A stretch of 64,000 nucleotides of DNA from Sphingomonas albertensis (GCF_014358075.1 NZ_JACONT010000005.1:1-64000), one strand, 5' to 3'. Positions 54,377 to 62,957 are shown, counted from the first letter of the stretch. A program made the numbers and translations. The notes: generated from the letters alone by a model not told the origin.

Positions 54377-55295
54377 TCAGCATTGGCGTATGCTTGTTAC
54401 CCGTACCAATCTGACGGACCTTGCCTATTTTTTGGCGATCGCGCGTCATCGGAATTTCCGCTTGGCCGGTTTGGAGCTTGGCGTATCAGCCTCCGCGGTC
54501 AGCCACGCCCTTAAAGGTTTTGAAGAGCGCGCGGGCGTCCGTCTGATCAACCGGACCAACCGCTCCGTTACCCTGACGTCGGCTGGTAAGGCGCTTGAGC
54601 AGTCGGTCTCCGGCTCATTTGCTGACATCGGGTCCGCACTTGAAAGCCTCGATCGGCTTCGTGCCACTCCTGGCGGCAAGATCCGCATCAACGCCGTCGT
54701 CGATGCGGTAACGCTAGTTCTCGGTCCCGTGCTTGCCGAGCTGTCTCGCCGCCACCCCGATATCGAGGTCGACCTTGTCTCCAGCAACCGTATCATCGAT
54801 GTCGTCGGTGAAGGGTTCGACGCAGGCGTGCGCTATGGTGGCACCGTTCCTGAAGACATGATCGCGCAGCGTCTTTCCGCCGACCTCAGATGGGTCGTCG
54901 CGGCATCCCCGCGCTATCTGGACGAACATGGCACGCCAACCCATCCGGAGGAGTTGAAGCACCACCGTTGCCTCGGGGTTCGGCTCGGTGACGACAGTAT
55001 CTACCGTTGGGAGTTCGAGGGGCCGGAGGGTGACTTCGACGTGCCCATCAAAAGCGCGATGACAGCCGATGACAGCCGATCGACGCTAGCGATGGCGTTG
55101 AACGGTGCAGGTCTGACGTTCGGGCTTGAGCCACTGTTTGCCAAGCATGTCACCGATGGAAACTTGCGTCTGCTGCTAACCGATTGGGCAACGACGGGGC
55201 CCGGCTTCTACCTCTACTATTCCGGACGACGGCAGCTACCCGCAGGGTTGCGCGCTTTGCTGGCCATAGCGGGTGAACTAAAGCCGCTTGGCTGA
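54366..55295 (+). CDS. LysR family transcription regulator
   Basis: This 309-residue regulator has an N-terminal winged helix (TDLAYFLAIARHRNFRLAGLELGVSASAVSHALKGFEE) and a substrate-binding domain starting GKIRINAVVDAVTLVLGPVLAEL. It is divergent from the paoABC-like operon with a 93 bp gap, so it probably controls that operon, perhaps in response to an aldehyde. The start could be 54366 or 54390; both keep the HTH. Confidence 0.9.
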   Translation: MNQVQHWRMLVTRTNLTDLAYFLAIARHRNFRLAGLELGVSASAVSHALKGFEERAGVRLINRTNRSVTLTSAGKALEQSVSGSFADIGSALESLDRLRATPGGKIRINAVVDAVTLVLGPVLAELSRRHPDIEVDLVSSNRIIDVVGEGFDAGVRYGGTVPEDMIAQRLSADLRWVVAASPRYLDEHGTPTHPEELKHHRCLGVRLGDDSIYRWEFEGPEGDFDVPIKSAMTADDSRSTLAMALNGAGLTFGLEPLFAKHVTDGNLRLLLTDWATTGPGFYLYYSGRRQLPAGLRALLAIAGELKPLG

Positions 55296-55451
55296 CGCAT
55301 ACGCATGAGTTCCAGCTATTCAGCTCCGCCCCGTCCTAAATATCACCCTTGGTCAGGTGACAGGCAAGACCCACTTTCGGCTATTCGGGATGTCATGGCC
55401 ACTTCCTGCCTTTTGCCATTCGTTCATGCCCCATTTCCGCCGATCTCCTTG

Positions 55452-57968
55452 TTATTCGGCCGACGGCTCTCGCGGCGCTCGGCGGCGTCGCGGCGCCGGC
55501 GACCCGCGACCACCAACCGTCGCGCGCTCGGTCCTTGGGCGGGACGCCTTCGGTCTTGGGTCACGTGCGGCGGCCTCGGTCACGGCGGGCAACCCGACCG
55601 CCTCCTCGTCCGTCGACCTCGACAGGGCGTCCTTCAGTACGTCCATCCTGCGCTTAAAGCCGGGATAGTCAGGCACCGGCTCTAGCGGATCGCCACCGAG
55701 GTCGAAGCGATGGCGCAGGGACAGCATGTCCTGCCGGATCGCCTCCGCGTCGAGCGAGTCGTCCAGCACCTCCTCGATCCGCTCGAGCAGAAACACGGCC
55801 TGCTCCCTGGTCGCGCCATCTGGGTTGTCGCGAAAGAATATCTTGCGCTGCTGCTCAACACGCTGGGTGGCCTTGTCTCGGAGCCGCTCCTGCTCGGCCC
55901 TGCGTCGACGCGCGTTCAGCTCAACGAAGAGCCGGCGCATGCGCGCCTTGAGGACGTCGACCGACGCGCCGAGACCTTCGGGCGGCCTTCCGCAGAGCTC
56001 CACGACCGCGCGCGCGAACCCGATCTTGTCGACGTGCGAACCCTGCGCCTTCGCCACGGCCTTCAGCGCCGCCACGAGGCCGGCGCCGCCGGAGACCAGC
56101 GCCGCAATGGCGTCGCCGTCCACCGTGCGCGCTGGTCCTTCGCGGAACCGGCTCACCTGCTCGAAGTAGCGGTGGACCGCCGCGACCGCCAGGTCGACGG
56201 GGATAAGGTCCTCGGGCTCCAGAACCTTCCTTTGCTCGTCGGCCAGAAGGTCGAAGTCGCCGATCTGCATCCGGAACTCGGGCTTGATCAGCCGCGACAT
56301 GGCGGGGTCGTCGCGGAGCACGGCCGCCGCCTCGTCGCCGCTGCCGTCCGAATCCAGGAGCACGAGCACCGGCGGGATGTCGCTGTCGCGTCCCCGCACT
56401 AGGTAGAGCATGTACGGCACGTGGCTCGCCGAGCCGCACGGCACCAGCACGATCCTGTTGAGGTCGAGCACCTCGGCCTCACCCACCCGCTCGCCGCGCT
56501 GAATGACCCGCGACATTCCGGCGAGAAGCACCTGGTCGGACACGCCTTCCACCAGGAGGTTGCACGCCCCGATGAAGGCCGTCTCGCCGACGTATGCGCC
56601 GATGGCGGATCGGAGCGGCTCGTAGTGGTTCTGCGAGGCGTTGCCGATGACGCGGGTGCCGTCGCTGCCGCGCCCCTTCTGCAACACGCGAATCCGCTCA
56701 GCGTGGTTCTTATCGAGGAGGAATGGCGAGTGCGTCACGTATACGACCTGCACCGGCCTCGCGCCCGACTGGGGCTCGGCAAACTCGGCAAAGATCTTAA
56801 GCAGGTCCTGCTGCGCCTCTGCCGACAGGAAGGTGTCCGGCTCATCCATTAGCAGGATTTCCGAGCGGACGGCATCGGGCTGATGGGTCTGGGACTGGAT
56901 GAAGTAGGAGAGGAAGTACTTCAGCCCCTCGCTGCGCTCGTCGAAGGTGTACTGCGTACCCGTGCGGTCCCGGATCGTGAAGACGAGTTCCTGCTCGTGC
57001 GGCGTGACGACGAGCTGGAAGTCCTTATCTTGCACCCAGAACTTCGGGAAATTCAAACGCCGCTCGAGCTGATGGTTGATGCTGTCCGCCAGAGCGGCCG
57101 CGTGTCCATTCTCCCCGATCGAGAGAAAGCGAGAGAGCTCGCGCAGACGCTCGGGCTCGACGTTGCCAAGCTGGATCAGGAGCCTGCGCGCGAGATCGAA
57201 GGAAAGGGCCTCCGAGTCCGACACTGATCCATCCTCATCGATCTCTGAGAAGATCCCGGCCAGCGATGGCACGATGCCGGCGCTACGCTGCGCGAAATCG
57301 CTCGGGCTCTGACGCCATTGCTCGTAGACCGCCTTACCCAGCGCGATGAGGCTGCGGTCATGCGATCGGCCCCGTGATGGCCGCCCCTCGGGCGGCGCGA
57401 CTTGGTCGACAGGAAGCGCGCCGGGCAGCCCCACGCCGGGATGTATGCGGAACGGCTTCGGCAGCACGTTCCTGCCGAACGACCGCGCCGCCCCACCTTC
57501 CAGTTCGCGACGCACGAACCCTCCACGCCCATCCGGGAACAGCAGGTGCAGCACGTCCGGGCCCTGCCTAAACATCTGGAACGACGTGAACCGCGGTGGT
57601 GCCTCGTCCAGCCCCTCGGCGATCAGCTTCGCTTCGTCGGGCGTGACCTCGTCCCACGCGACCCCGAGATGCGGCCAGAAGTCGTTGCCGCGCTCGACGT
57701 TGAAGAAGTCGCAGTAGCGGCAGAGGTCCTGATGCTGGAAGCCTTCCCCCGTAACCGCGATCTCGATCGCCCTCAGGAGGTGGCTCTTGCCCGACTCGTT
57801 GGCGCCGACGACCGTCGTGATCAAACGGTCAATCGAGACTTCGATGTAGGGATACCACTCCTCGCCGATCATCTCCCAGGCGCGCTCTTGCGCGTCGGGA
57901 TGGGCCTTGCGGTGATGGTCGAAGTTGAAAGACTTGTAGAACCTTGCGAAAACTTTGCTCAGCTTCAT
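55452..57968 (-). CDS. OLD-family ATPase with TOPRIM nuclease domain
   Basis: This 838-residue protein has an ABC-type ATPase: Walker A GANESGKS at 55-62, a signature-like RSEGLKYFLS near 345, Walker B ILLMDEPD at 371-378 and the H-loop VTHSPF near 411. A TOPRIM domain follows, with LLVEGVSDQVLL at 471 and LLDSDGSG at 537, the Glu and Asp metal ligands. This is the architecture of OLD/GajA-like defence nucleases. No UvrD-like GajB lies next to it, so Gabija is not supported. The C-terminus is long, helical and ends in a basic tail. It is adjacent to the TIR operon and transcribed the same way. Confidence 0.85.
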   Translation of the reverse strand: MKLSKVFARFYKSFNFDHHRKAHPDAQERAWEMIGEEWYPYIEVSIDRLITTVVGANESGKSHLLRAIEIAVTGEGFQHQDLCRYCDFFNVERGNDFWPHLGVAWDEVTPDEAKLIAEGLDEAPPRFTSFQMFRQGPDVLHLLFPDGRGGFVRRELEGGAARSFGRNVLPKPFRIHPGVGLPGALPVDQVAPPEGRPSRGRSHDRSLIALGKAVYEQWRQSPSDFAQRSAGIVPSLAGIFSEIDEDGSVSDSEALSFDLARRLLIQLGNVEPERLRELSRFLSIGENGHAAALADSINHQLERRLNFPKFWVQDKDFQLVVTPHEQELVFTIRDRTGTQYTFDERSEGLKYFLSYFIQSQTHQPDAVRSEILLMDEPDTFLSAEAQQDLLKIFAEFAEPQSGARPVQVVYVTHSPFLLDKNHAERIRVLQKGRGSDGTRVIGNASQNHYEPLRSAIGAYVGETAFIGACNLLVEGVSDQVLLAGMSRVIQRGERVGEAEVLDLNRIVLVPCGSASHVPYMLYLVRGRDSDIPPVLVLLDSDGSGDEAAAVLRDDPAMSRLIKPEFRMQIGDFDLLADEQRKVLEPEDLIPVDLAVAAVHRYFEQVSRFREGPARTVDGDAIAALVSGGAGLVAALKAVAKAQGSHVDKIGFARAVVELCGRPPEGLGASVDVLKARMRRLFVELNARRRRAEQERLRDKATQRVEQQRKIFFRDNPDGATREQAVFLLERIEEVLDDSLDAEAIRQDMLSLRHRFDLGGDPLEPVPDYPGFKRRMDVLKDALSRSTDEEAVGLPAVTEAAARDPRPKASRPRTERATVGGRGSPAPRRRRAPREPSAE

Positions 57969-58002
57969 ACCAACTGCCCCGCATTATGCCGAAGACCGTT
58001 AG

Positions 58003-58031
58003 GGTAAGACGGTTCGCCGCACCGTTTTACC
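58003..58031. promoter_or_regulatory. inverted repeat upstream of the OLD gene
   Basis: GGTAAGACGGT (58003-58013) and ACCGTTTTACC (58021-58031) form an 11-bp inverted repeat with one mismatch, ending 35 bp from the OLD start codon. It may be an operator, or a terminator for the TIR operon, whose last gene ends at 58204. Confidence 0.5.
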
Positions 58032-58203
58032 GCATCTTTGTGTAAACATAGCAACAACATTAGGAAGCGGGCCTGGAAAGAGACCTACAACCGGTCACTT
58101 ACGAGCGCTCACGCCTTTCCGAAAACGGTCGTCGGCTCCGGTGCTACTTTGCAGTCGAACCGTGCTAGTTTTCGGTCCTTCAAGCCGGCGCCTTCACGTC
58201 TCC

Positions 58204-59097
58204 TTACTTCCCAGCCTTCAACGCTGCCAAATTAGTCCAGCGGATTAGGTTGTTATACCCGTCATCCGTGATCCAGTCGTAGGCAGGCGCGCCTTGGTCT
58301 AGAGGCATCACTCGCCCTTCAGACGGCCTAGGTAACCACTTAGGCCAGGCGGGCACCTTGCCCTCGACCTCACGGTAGATGACCCACTCGCCGCCACGGT
58401 GCTCATAGATGCGATTGTCCCAGCCGAGCGCCATCGCTGCAAGCGGATTGCTGCCACGGATACCATACCCCTCGTTCGGGCACTTGCAGCCGTCGATGTA
58501 AACGGTGAGCAGCGCGTTGCCCCGCATCAAGCTACGGGCGATCTCATAGCGCACCCACTCCCGCGACCAAGTTTGATAGCCGGCCAGCACGCAGGTTGTT
58601 GATGTGCCACTCAGGCCGGCGTTGATGACCCGCTTGAGGTTGGCCGGGTCAGTGCGCTTGACGCTCTCCCACAGGCTCCGATCACGCGGCGTCAGGTTCC
58701 GCCCCTTATCCGTCGGCCTGATCTTACCTAACTGCCGGACGTGGTTGACCCGCATGACGTCGTCATAGTGGAAACTGTAGAAGACGTTGCGCGGCGTGGG
58801 CGCCATAGGCGGGACCGGCGAACCAATGCTGCCAAGCGCCTTGCTGCCAATGCCCGCGCCTAGGGCCGGTGGGCTAGCGAGGCCGAACAGGCTCCCCAGC
58901 GCTGGCGTTGGTGTTGGTGCCGGCGTTGAGAACAGACTCCCGAGGGCGTTTGGCTGGGGCGGGTTTGCGCCCTTCAAGAGCGCCTCCACGATAGGTGAGA
59001 GCGGCTGGTTGCCGAGCGCGCTCTTTTGCTGACCCAGCAGGGCCGCCAACGCCAGCGACGGCAGCTTTGGAGGAGTCGGACTGCACATGGTTAGCAA
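58204..59097 (-). CDS. TIR-like (ThsB/DUF1863-type) protein
   Basis: This 297-residue protein has a TIR-like domain from about residue 102: RNVFYSFHYDDVMRVNHVRQLG, then LSGTSTTCVLAGYQTWSREWVRYEIARSL, with a Glu (E185) in the place of the catalytic TIR Glu. This is the pattern of ThsB-type Thoeris sensors, which make cyclic ADP-ribose-like signals. The first ~98 residues are Pro/Leu/Gly-rich with repeated ALGSLF and overlap the membrane gene upstream by 224 nt; an internal ATG at 58806 would avoid that overlap. Third gene of the TIR operon. Confidence 0.8.
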   Translation of the reverse strand: MLTMCSPTPPKLPSLALAALLGQQKSALGNQPLSPIVEALLKGANPPQPNALGSLFSTPAPTPTPALGSLFGLASPPALGAGIGSKALGSIGSPVPPMAPTPRNVFYSFHYDDVMRVNHVRQLGKIRPTDKGRNLTPRDRSLWESVKRTDPANLKRVINAGLSGTSTTCVLAGYQTWSREWVRYEIARSLMRGNALLTVYIDGCKCPNEGYGIRGSNPLAAMALGWDNRIYEHRGGEWVIYREVEGKVPAWPKWLPRPSEGRVMPLDQGAPAYDWITDDGYNNLIRWTNLAALKAGK

Positions 59098-59512
59098 GAT
59101 ACAACAGGCCGCCCATTGAGGCCATCAGCAAAAGATAAAACGGGAACACGGACACACTGCCGATCGATCCCCCGAAGCATTTCCAGGTTGGCGCACCCGC
59201 CTTCAAGCTCATGTCCGGTAGGGCGTCGAGTGGCCGACCTGCCACGTCCTCGTAAAGTGCGCGGTAGCGGCGCTCCAAAGACAGGTAGTAGCTGTCCATC
59301 AGCCCGAACAGCACCAGCACCATGACCGCTCCCATGCCGAGCCAGGGCACCTGCTTCTGAAAGGCGACCGCGATAATGGCAGCGTTGACGGTGATACAGA
59401 AGTTCTTCGCACTCGCGCTGAAACTCGACATGCGGGAGATCACACCCTGTATCATGTTCAGGTATGCGATCCTGAGGTCGACCAGCTTGTCCGGGTTTGT
59501 AGTGATAGACAT
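58874..59512 (-). CDS. three-helix membrane protein of the TIR operon
   Basis: This 212-residue protein has hydrophobic helices at ~37-52, 57-75 and 119-141, with a conserved-looking SLERRYRALYEDVAGRPLDALPD segment between them. The pattern resembles SLATT/RipA-type small membrane effectors, but I cannot place it firmly. The last ~70 residues lie in DNA shared, in another frame, with the start of the TIR-like gene, and are Ala/Pro/Arg-rich. It starts 27 nt after the TIR gene stop. A membrane effector opened by a TIR-made signal is my working hypothesis. Confidence 0.7.
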   Translation of the reverse strand: MSITTNPDKLVDLRIAYLNMIQGVISRMSSFSASAKNFCITVNAAIIAVAFQKQVPWLGMGAVMVLVLFGLMDSYYLSLERRYRALYEDVAGRPLDALPDMSLKAGAPTWKCFGGSIGSVSVFPFYLLLMASMGGLLYLANHVQSDSSKAAVAGVGGPAGSAKERARQPAALTYRGGALEGRKPAPAKRPRESVLNAGTNTNASAGEPVRPR

Positions 59513-59538
59513 CGGCGCGTGTTTCTCCGGGGTAGCGC

Positions 59539-60645
59539 TCAGAACGGCACATCAGCGTCATCGTCTGCGAAAGCCGCTGCCGACTTCTGCTCTGAGATGA
59601 CTCCGCGTGAAACCGTGAACTTACGACGGGTGGCATTTTCGAGAAAATAACGGAGCCGCTCATACTTGCTCGTCAGATGCCCAGCGCCATTGAGTTGGCC
59701 GTTCCCAGCGAACGCCGCCACGATCTGCTGAAGCTGAGCATCGGTCAGCGACTTAACGCTGGCCTCCATTCGGTTAAACCGCTCCTTGGTATCGGAATAG
59801 CTGGGGGACTCGCAGAAGGCAGTAATCAACACCTCGTTAAGGCGCTCCTGCCTCCCGAGAGCCTTCCCGATTAGCGGGAACAGCCCCTTGGCGGCCGCGT
59901 ACGGGTTATCCATGCTGCCGCGCATCGCCTGGAGATGGGATATAAAGCCAGGCGGGTCTTTGCTGCCTAGCTTGAGCGGCACGATCGGCGTGCTCTTGCC
60001 AAGCGCGTATCCAACCTCCTGCTGGCACCAGAGGCTATCCTGGAAGTCGTCCGTCATGAAGACGATCATCGCCTCCATCGTCTCCAGCCCCTTCATGATC
60101 TCGTCCCGCCACTCAGCAAGCGGCGCAATCGTGTCGTGAGCGATGAAGCAGGACATGCCATACTCCTCCAGCGCCTCACCGAGTTCACGAGCTTCCTTCT
60201 TGTAGAGATCGCGGTGACTGACGAACACACGCGCAAGACCCGGCTTCCAGAACTCGACGGCATCAGGGTTGACGGGTAGCTTTTTGGAGAACGGAACGGC
60301 GCGCTGGTATTCGGGATCATTGTCGTCGTTCAGGTCTAGGCGCAACGCATTGAACCACTCGTTGTCGATCCCGTCGCCTAGCGTGTTCAGGTCGGCAAGC
60401 AGCCGCTTACGGACCTCCTCCAGCTCGTCCAGCCCCACGAAGGACAGCGTTTCTACTGGCAGGAACAGGACCACATCGTGCCCGTACATGCCGCCATTCC
60501 AGTTGTCGTAAGCCGCATCCTCGATCGTGGCGTAATGACAATGCAGGATGATCTCGGAGAGACGGCGCTCACCTGCGTTTTGATAGGTGAGCTGAAGCCG
60601 AACCAGGTAGGTCGGCAGCTTGGAAATGAGGTGACTGCTCAACAC
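59539..60645 (-). CDS. TIR domain protein
   Basis: This 368-residue protein has an unrecognised N-terminal domain (1-135), a TIR domain at ~138-245 (LARVFVSHRDLYKKEARELGEAL, EYGMSCFIAHDTIAPLAEWRDEI, FMTDDFQDSLWCQQEVGYALG, with the candidate catalytic Glu210), and a ~120-residue helical C-terminus. TIR domains of this kind cleave NAD+ or sense infection. It is the first gene of the operon with the membrane protein and the ThsB-like protein. Confidence 0.85.
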   Translation of the reverse strand: MLSSHLISKLPTYLVRLQLTYQNAGERRLSEIILHCHYATIEDAAYDNWNGGMYGHDVVLFLPVETLSFVGLDELEEVRKRLLADLNTLGDGIDNEWFNALRLDLNDDNDPEYQRAVPFSKKLPVNPDAVEFWKPGLARVFVSHRDLYKKEARELGEALEEYGMSCFIAHDTIAPLAEWRDEIMKGLETMEAMIVFMTDDFQDSLWCQQEVGYALGKSTPIVPLKLGSKDPPGFISHLQAMRGSMDNPYAAAKGLFPLIGKALGRQERLNEVLITAFCESPSYSDTKERFNRMEASVKSLTDAQLQQIVAAFAGNGQLNGAGHLTSKYERLRYFLENATRRKFTVSRGVISEQKSAAAFADDDADVPF

Positions 60646-60940
60646 GGCCTCGAAGGCTTAACAGGCCATCGGGCATCTGCGCAAAGGGGTACGTTCCTTG
60701 CGGCACCCGCCTTAGCGAGAAGCGCTAGCTGAGCGAAATGCGCGACATCACCGGCATCGCGGCAAGCACCATCACTGGTGGATACGTCGATCTCTTATCC
60801 GCTGATCATGCGAGTCTGAATGAAGGGCAACTTCCCGCAATACCCGCCTCTGAGCTACCATTCCGTTATCTACCAGATACGGGCGGTGCAGCCCCCTGCC
60901 CCGTCACCTGAACGAACGTCCTCTTTCGCCGATTGCGCCC

Positions 60941-60959
60941 CAAAGCGGCCAGACCGCTT
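60941..60959. repeat. hairpin repeat AAAGCGG..., copy 3
   Basis: AAAGCGGCCAGACCGCTTT, a palindrome related to those at 36424 and 37512. It lies next to the transposase remnant. Confidence 0.55.
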
Positions 60960-61084
60960 TCCACCAAAAATGAGCAATCTGACGATGTAAAACCGACTGA
61001 GACTGTTGAAAACGCTTGCGTGGGATCGGCGTCACCGATGGCTGGTAACGAATGGCTTTGTAAGAAGCGCCGCGTATCAGACCG

Positions 61085-61240
61085 GCGATTCCTGCCGGGC
61101 AAGCAGCCGAGATTGTATGTCGCGGCAGCCAAAGTGAACTCCTCGACTGCTCCGGCCAGGCCCCGCAGCTTGAGCGTTCGTAGCTTAAGGTTACGTTTCA
61201 GGTGACCGAACACGCGCTCGATCCGCTGACCGGCAAAAAT
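61085..61240 (-). pseudogene. IS1182-like transposase C-terminal remnant
   Basis: On the minus strand the frame reads FAGQRIERVFGHLKRNLKLR and then TLKLRGLAGAVEEFTLAAATYNLG, the typical end of IS1182/IS5-group transposases. Only ~50 residues remain, with no upstream transposase sequence in this frame. The 60646-61367 stretch has no other gene. Confidence 0.75.
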
Positions 61241-61367
61241 AAAGCGGTTTAGCTCGATACCGCATCATCGTTTCGTACACCCTGACGGGCAAAGCATTTT
61301 TAATCACGTCTTGCAGAGTGACTTTTTGTCACTTATGGCTGGTAGCAGTTGTTCACGAGGAAGGCCG

Positions 61368-62171
61368 ATGCCTAACCACGAGCCGATTCTACGCGGCGAT
61401 ATCATGGCCAAGGCTGAAATTCCTCGAGACGTAATGACGTTTTGGGTTCGCGGGGGTGTGCTGCGTCCGATTGCAGCGCCTACGGGGACCGGCTTCAAGC
61501 TCCGCTTTCCTTGGTATGAGGCGAATATCGCCGCGATCATGAACCAGCTCCGTATCCTCGGGGTGAATATTGAGGGGATGCTTTCGATAGGCCGCGTCTA
61601 TCGCGAGGCCATTGCCTATTTCGACGGATTTGGTCTGAACCGTGACCAAGTTTATGGCCTGTGGTCGCTTTTTATCATCGAAGGCAATTTCGTCGCGAGC
61701 GAGTTGAAGCGGGCAGAGTTACGGGACCTCGTAAACTCACCAGGCTTCGATCGTGACCAGCACCCGCGCATTGTGGAAGCGTCCGTCGCGCTTTCCGAAG
61801 CAGAGCAGCGAGAGGAACTTAAGACGGCTATGCTCGCAGCAGCAGGTGAAATTCACGGAGAAAGGCGCCTGACTCGCGAAATCATCGAAATCCGGGAGAA
61901 GATGGAACGCGAGGACTTTTACCGGCACCTGGACGCTTATTTGACCGTCACCGAGCAACCAGACGCGGATGATCCCGCTGGCTACAGCGCCGACCTTGAA
62001 GAAATGACCTATTTTTGGCGGACCGGCGAAGGCGAGGAATATCGCTTTGCATGGGGCGCGGAAGCGAGCGACGAGGCCACCGGGGATGGCGCAAAGTCCA
62101 TGATCGCTGTCGACGTCACAGCCGTTCTATACGAAGTCTGGAACCGTTCGAAAGACGGAACTTCCGCATGA
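61368..62171 (+). CDS. MerR-like DNA-binding protein
   Basis: This 267-residue protein has an N-terminal MerR-type helix-turn-helix: IPRDVMTFWVRGGVLRPIAAPTGTGFKLRFPWYEANIAAIM, including the wing and a following helix (LRILGVNIEGMLSIG). The remaining ~190 residues are helical and acidic, unlike classical MerR effector domains. GAGGAAGG just before the ATG at 61368 fixes the start. It may be a regulator of the element; its target is unknown. Confidence 0.7.
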   Translation: MPNHEPILRGDIMAKAEIPRDVMTFWVRGGVLRPIAAPTGTGFKLRFPWYEANIAAIMNQLRILGVNIEGMLSIGRVYREAIAYFDGFGLNRDQVYGLWSLFIIEGNFVASELKRAELRDLVNSPGFDRDQHPRIVEASVALSEAEQREELKTAMLAAAGEIHGERRLTREIIEIREKMEREDFYRHLDAYLTVTEQPDADDPAGYSADLEEMTYFWRTGEGEEYRFAWGAEASDEATGDGAKSMIAVDVTAVLYEVWNRSKDGTSA

Positions 62172-62424
62172 TCGTGGGACCTAGCAACCCGGCTGGCCCG
62201 TACGCTTCGTTGGAGTCGGTGCCGAGGCCCTGCCCGGTTAGCGAGGCTTCCCAAGTTTTATTGGTCCGCTGGTGGCTGTCGCTACTCGAGGCGTACAGCG
62301 TAACCAGCAAGCCGCGCCTGCGACCGCCAAAGGCCAAGCGCACCCGCTAATTTCGACACGTCCGCCCTTACCTTCGCTCGGAACGCGCTTCCGAGAACGT
62401 CACCACCTTGCCGGAACGCATTTG

Positions 62425-62637
62425 ATGATGAACGCCAAGTCAATGGCCGCCCCAACAGCAGCTTCCGTTGCAGCGATCGATAATCGGCAGGCTCCGCGTA
62501 CCGTTCGCGCAACGCCACCCGTCGCCGGCAAGACGCTTAACCCTGACCGCAAGTACAAAGAGCCAAGTAGCCGGAATGGTCGTGTGTTCGAAAGCACGAA
62601 GAGCGTCGGCGGGACCGCTGCCAAGGGGGCAGCATGA
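62425..62637 (+). CDS. small basic hypothetical protein
   Basis: This 70-residue Ala/Pro/Lys-rich protein begins MMNAKSMAAPTAASVAAIDN and lacks any recognised motif. It overlaps the next gene by 4 nt (ATGA), which supports it as real. The ribosome site is weak. Confidence 0.45.
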   Translation: MMNAKSMAAPTAASVAAIDNRQAPRTVRATPPVAGKTLNPDRKYKEPSSRNGRVFESTKSVGGTAAKGAA

Positions 62638-62957
62638 ACGCCCCATCAATCGTGAAGCTAGCAGGGAAAATGACCCGCGCTGCCGAGCGAGGGAAAGGGC
62701 TTCGGATAGACTCACCCGACCTCGACCTACTCGGGAGCCTCGGGCTCTTCGACATCATCAATCGCACAGTAGCCGACTACCTGAAAGAACAGACACAATG
62801 TCGCGACGCACTCCGCCGCTTTACCAAAGAGGAAAATACTGGCTTGCAGCAGATGAACGGGCAGACGGAACCCTTCGGACCCCCAATCTCTACATCTGGT
62901 GGTACGACAGCGAAACGCGACGCGAGCGCAGCACGTCGACGGCTACACGCGACGTAG
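62634..62957 (+). CDS. small protein upstream of the integrase (possible excisionase position)
   Basis: This 107-residue protein starts MNAPSIVKLAGKMTRAAERG and has a helical middle (GLFDIINRTVADYLKEQTQCRDALRRF). Its last ~53 codons overlap the integrase gene in another frame by 160 nt. Position suggests a recombination-directionality or regulatory role, but no HTH is clear. Confidence 0.5.
   Translation: MNAPSIVKLAGKMTRAAERGKGLRIDSPDLDLLGSLGLFDIINRTVADYLKEQTQCRDALRRFTKEENTGLQQMNGQTEPFGPPISTSGGTTAKRDASAARRRLHAT

Noticed and set aside
55452-60645. Canonical Gabija or Thoeris
   Set aside because: The OLD gene has no UvrD-like GajB neighbour. The TIR genes lack a SIR2- or Macro-type ThsA. Only family resemblance is supported.
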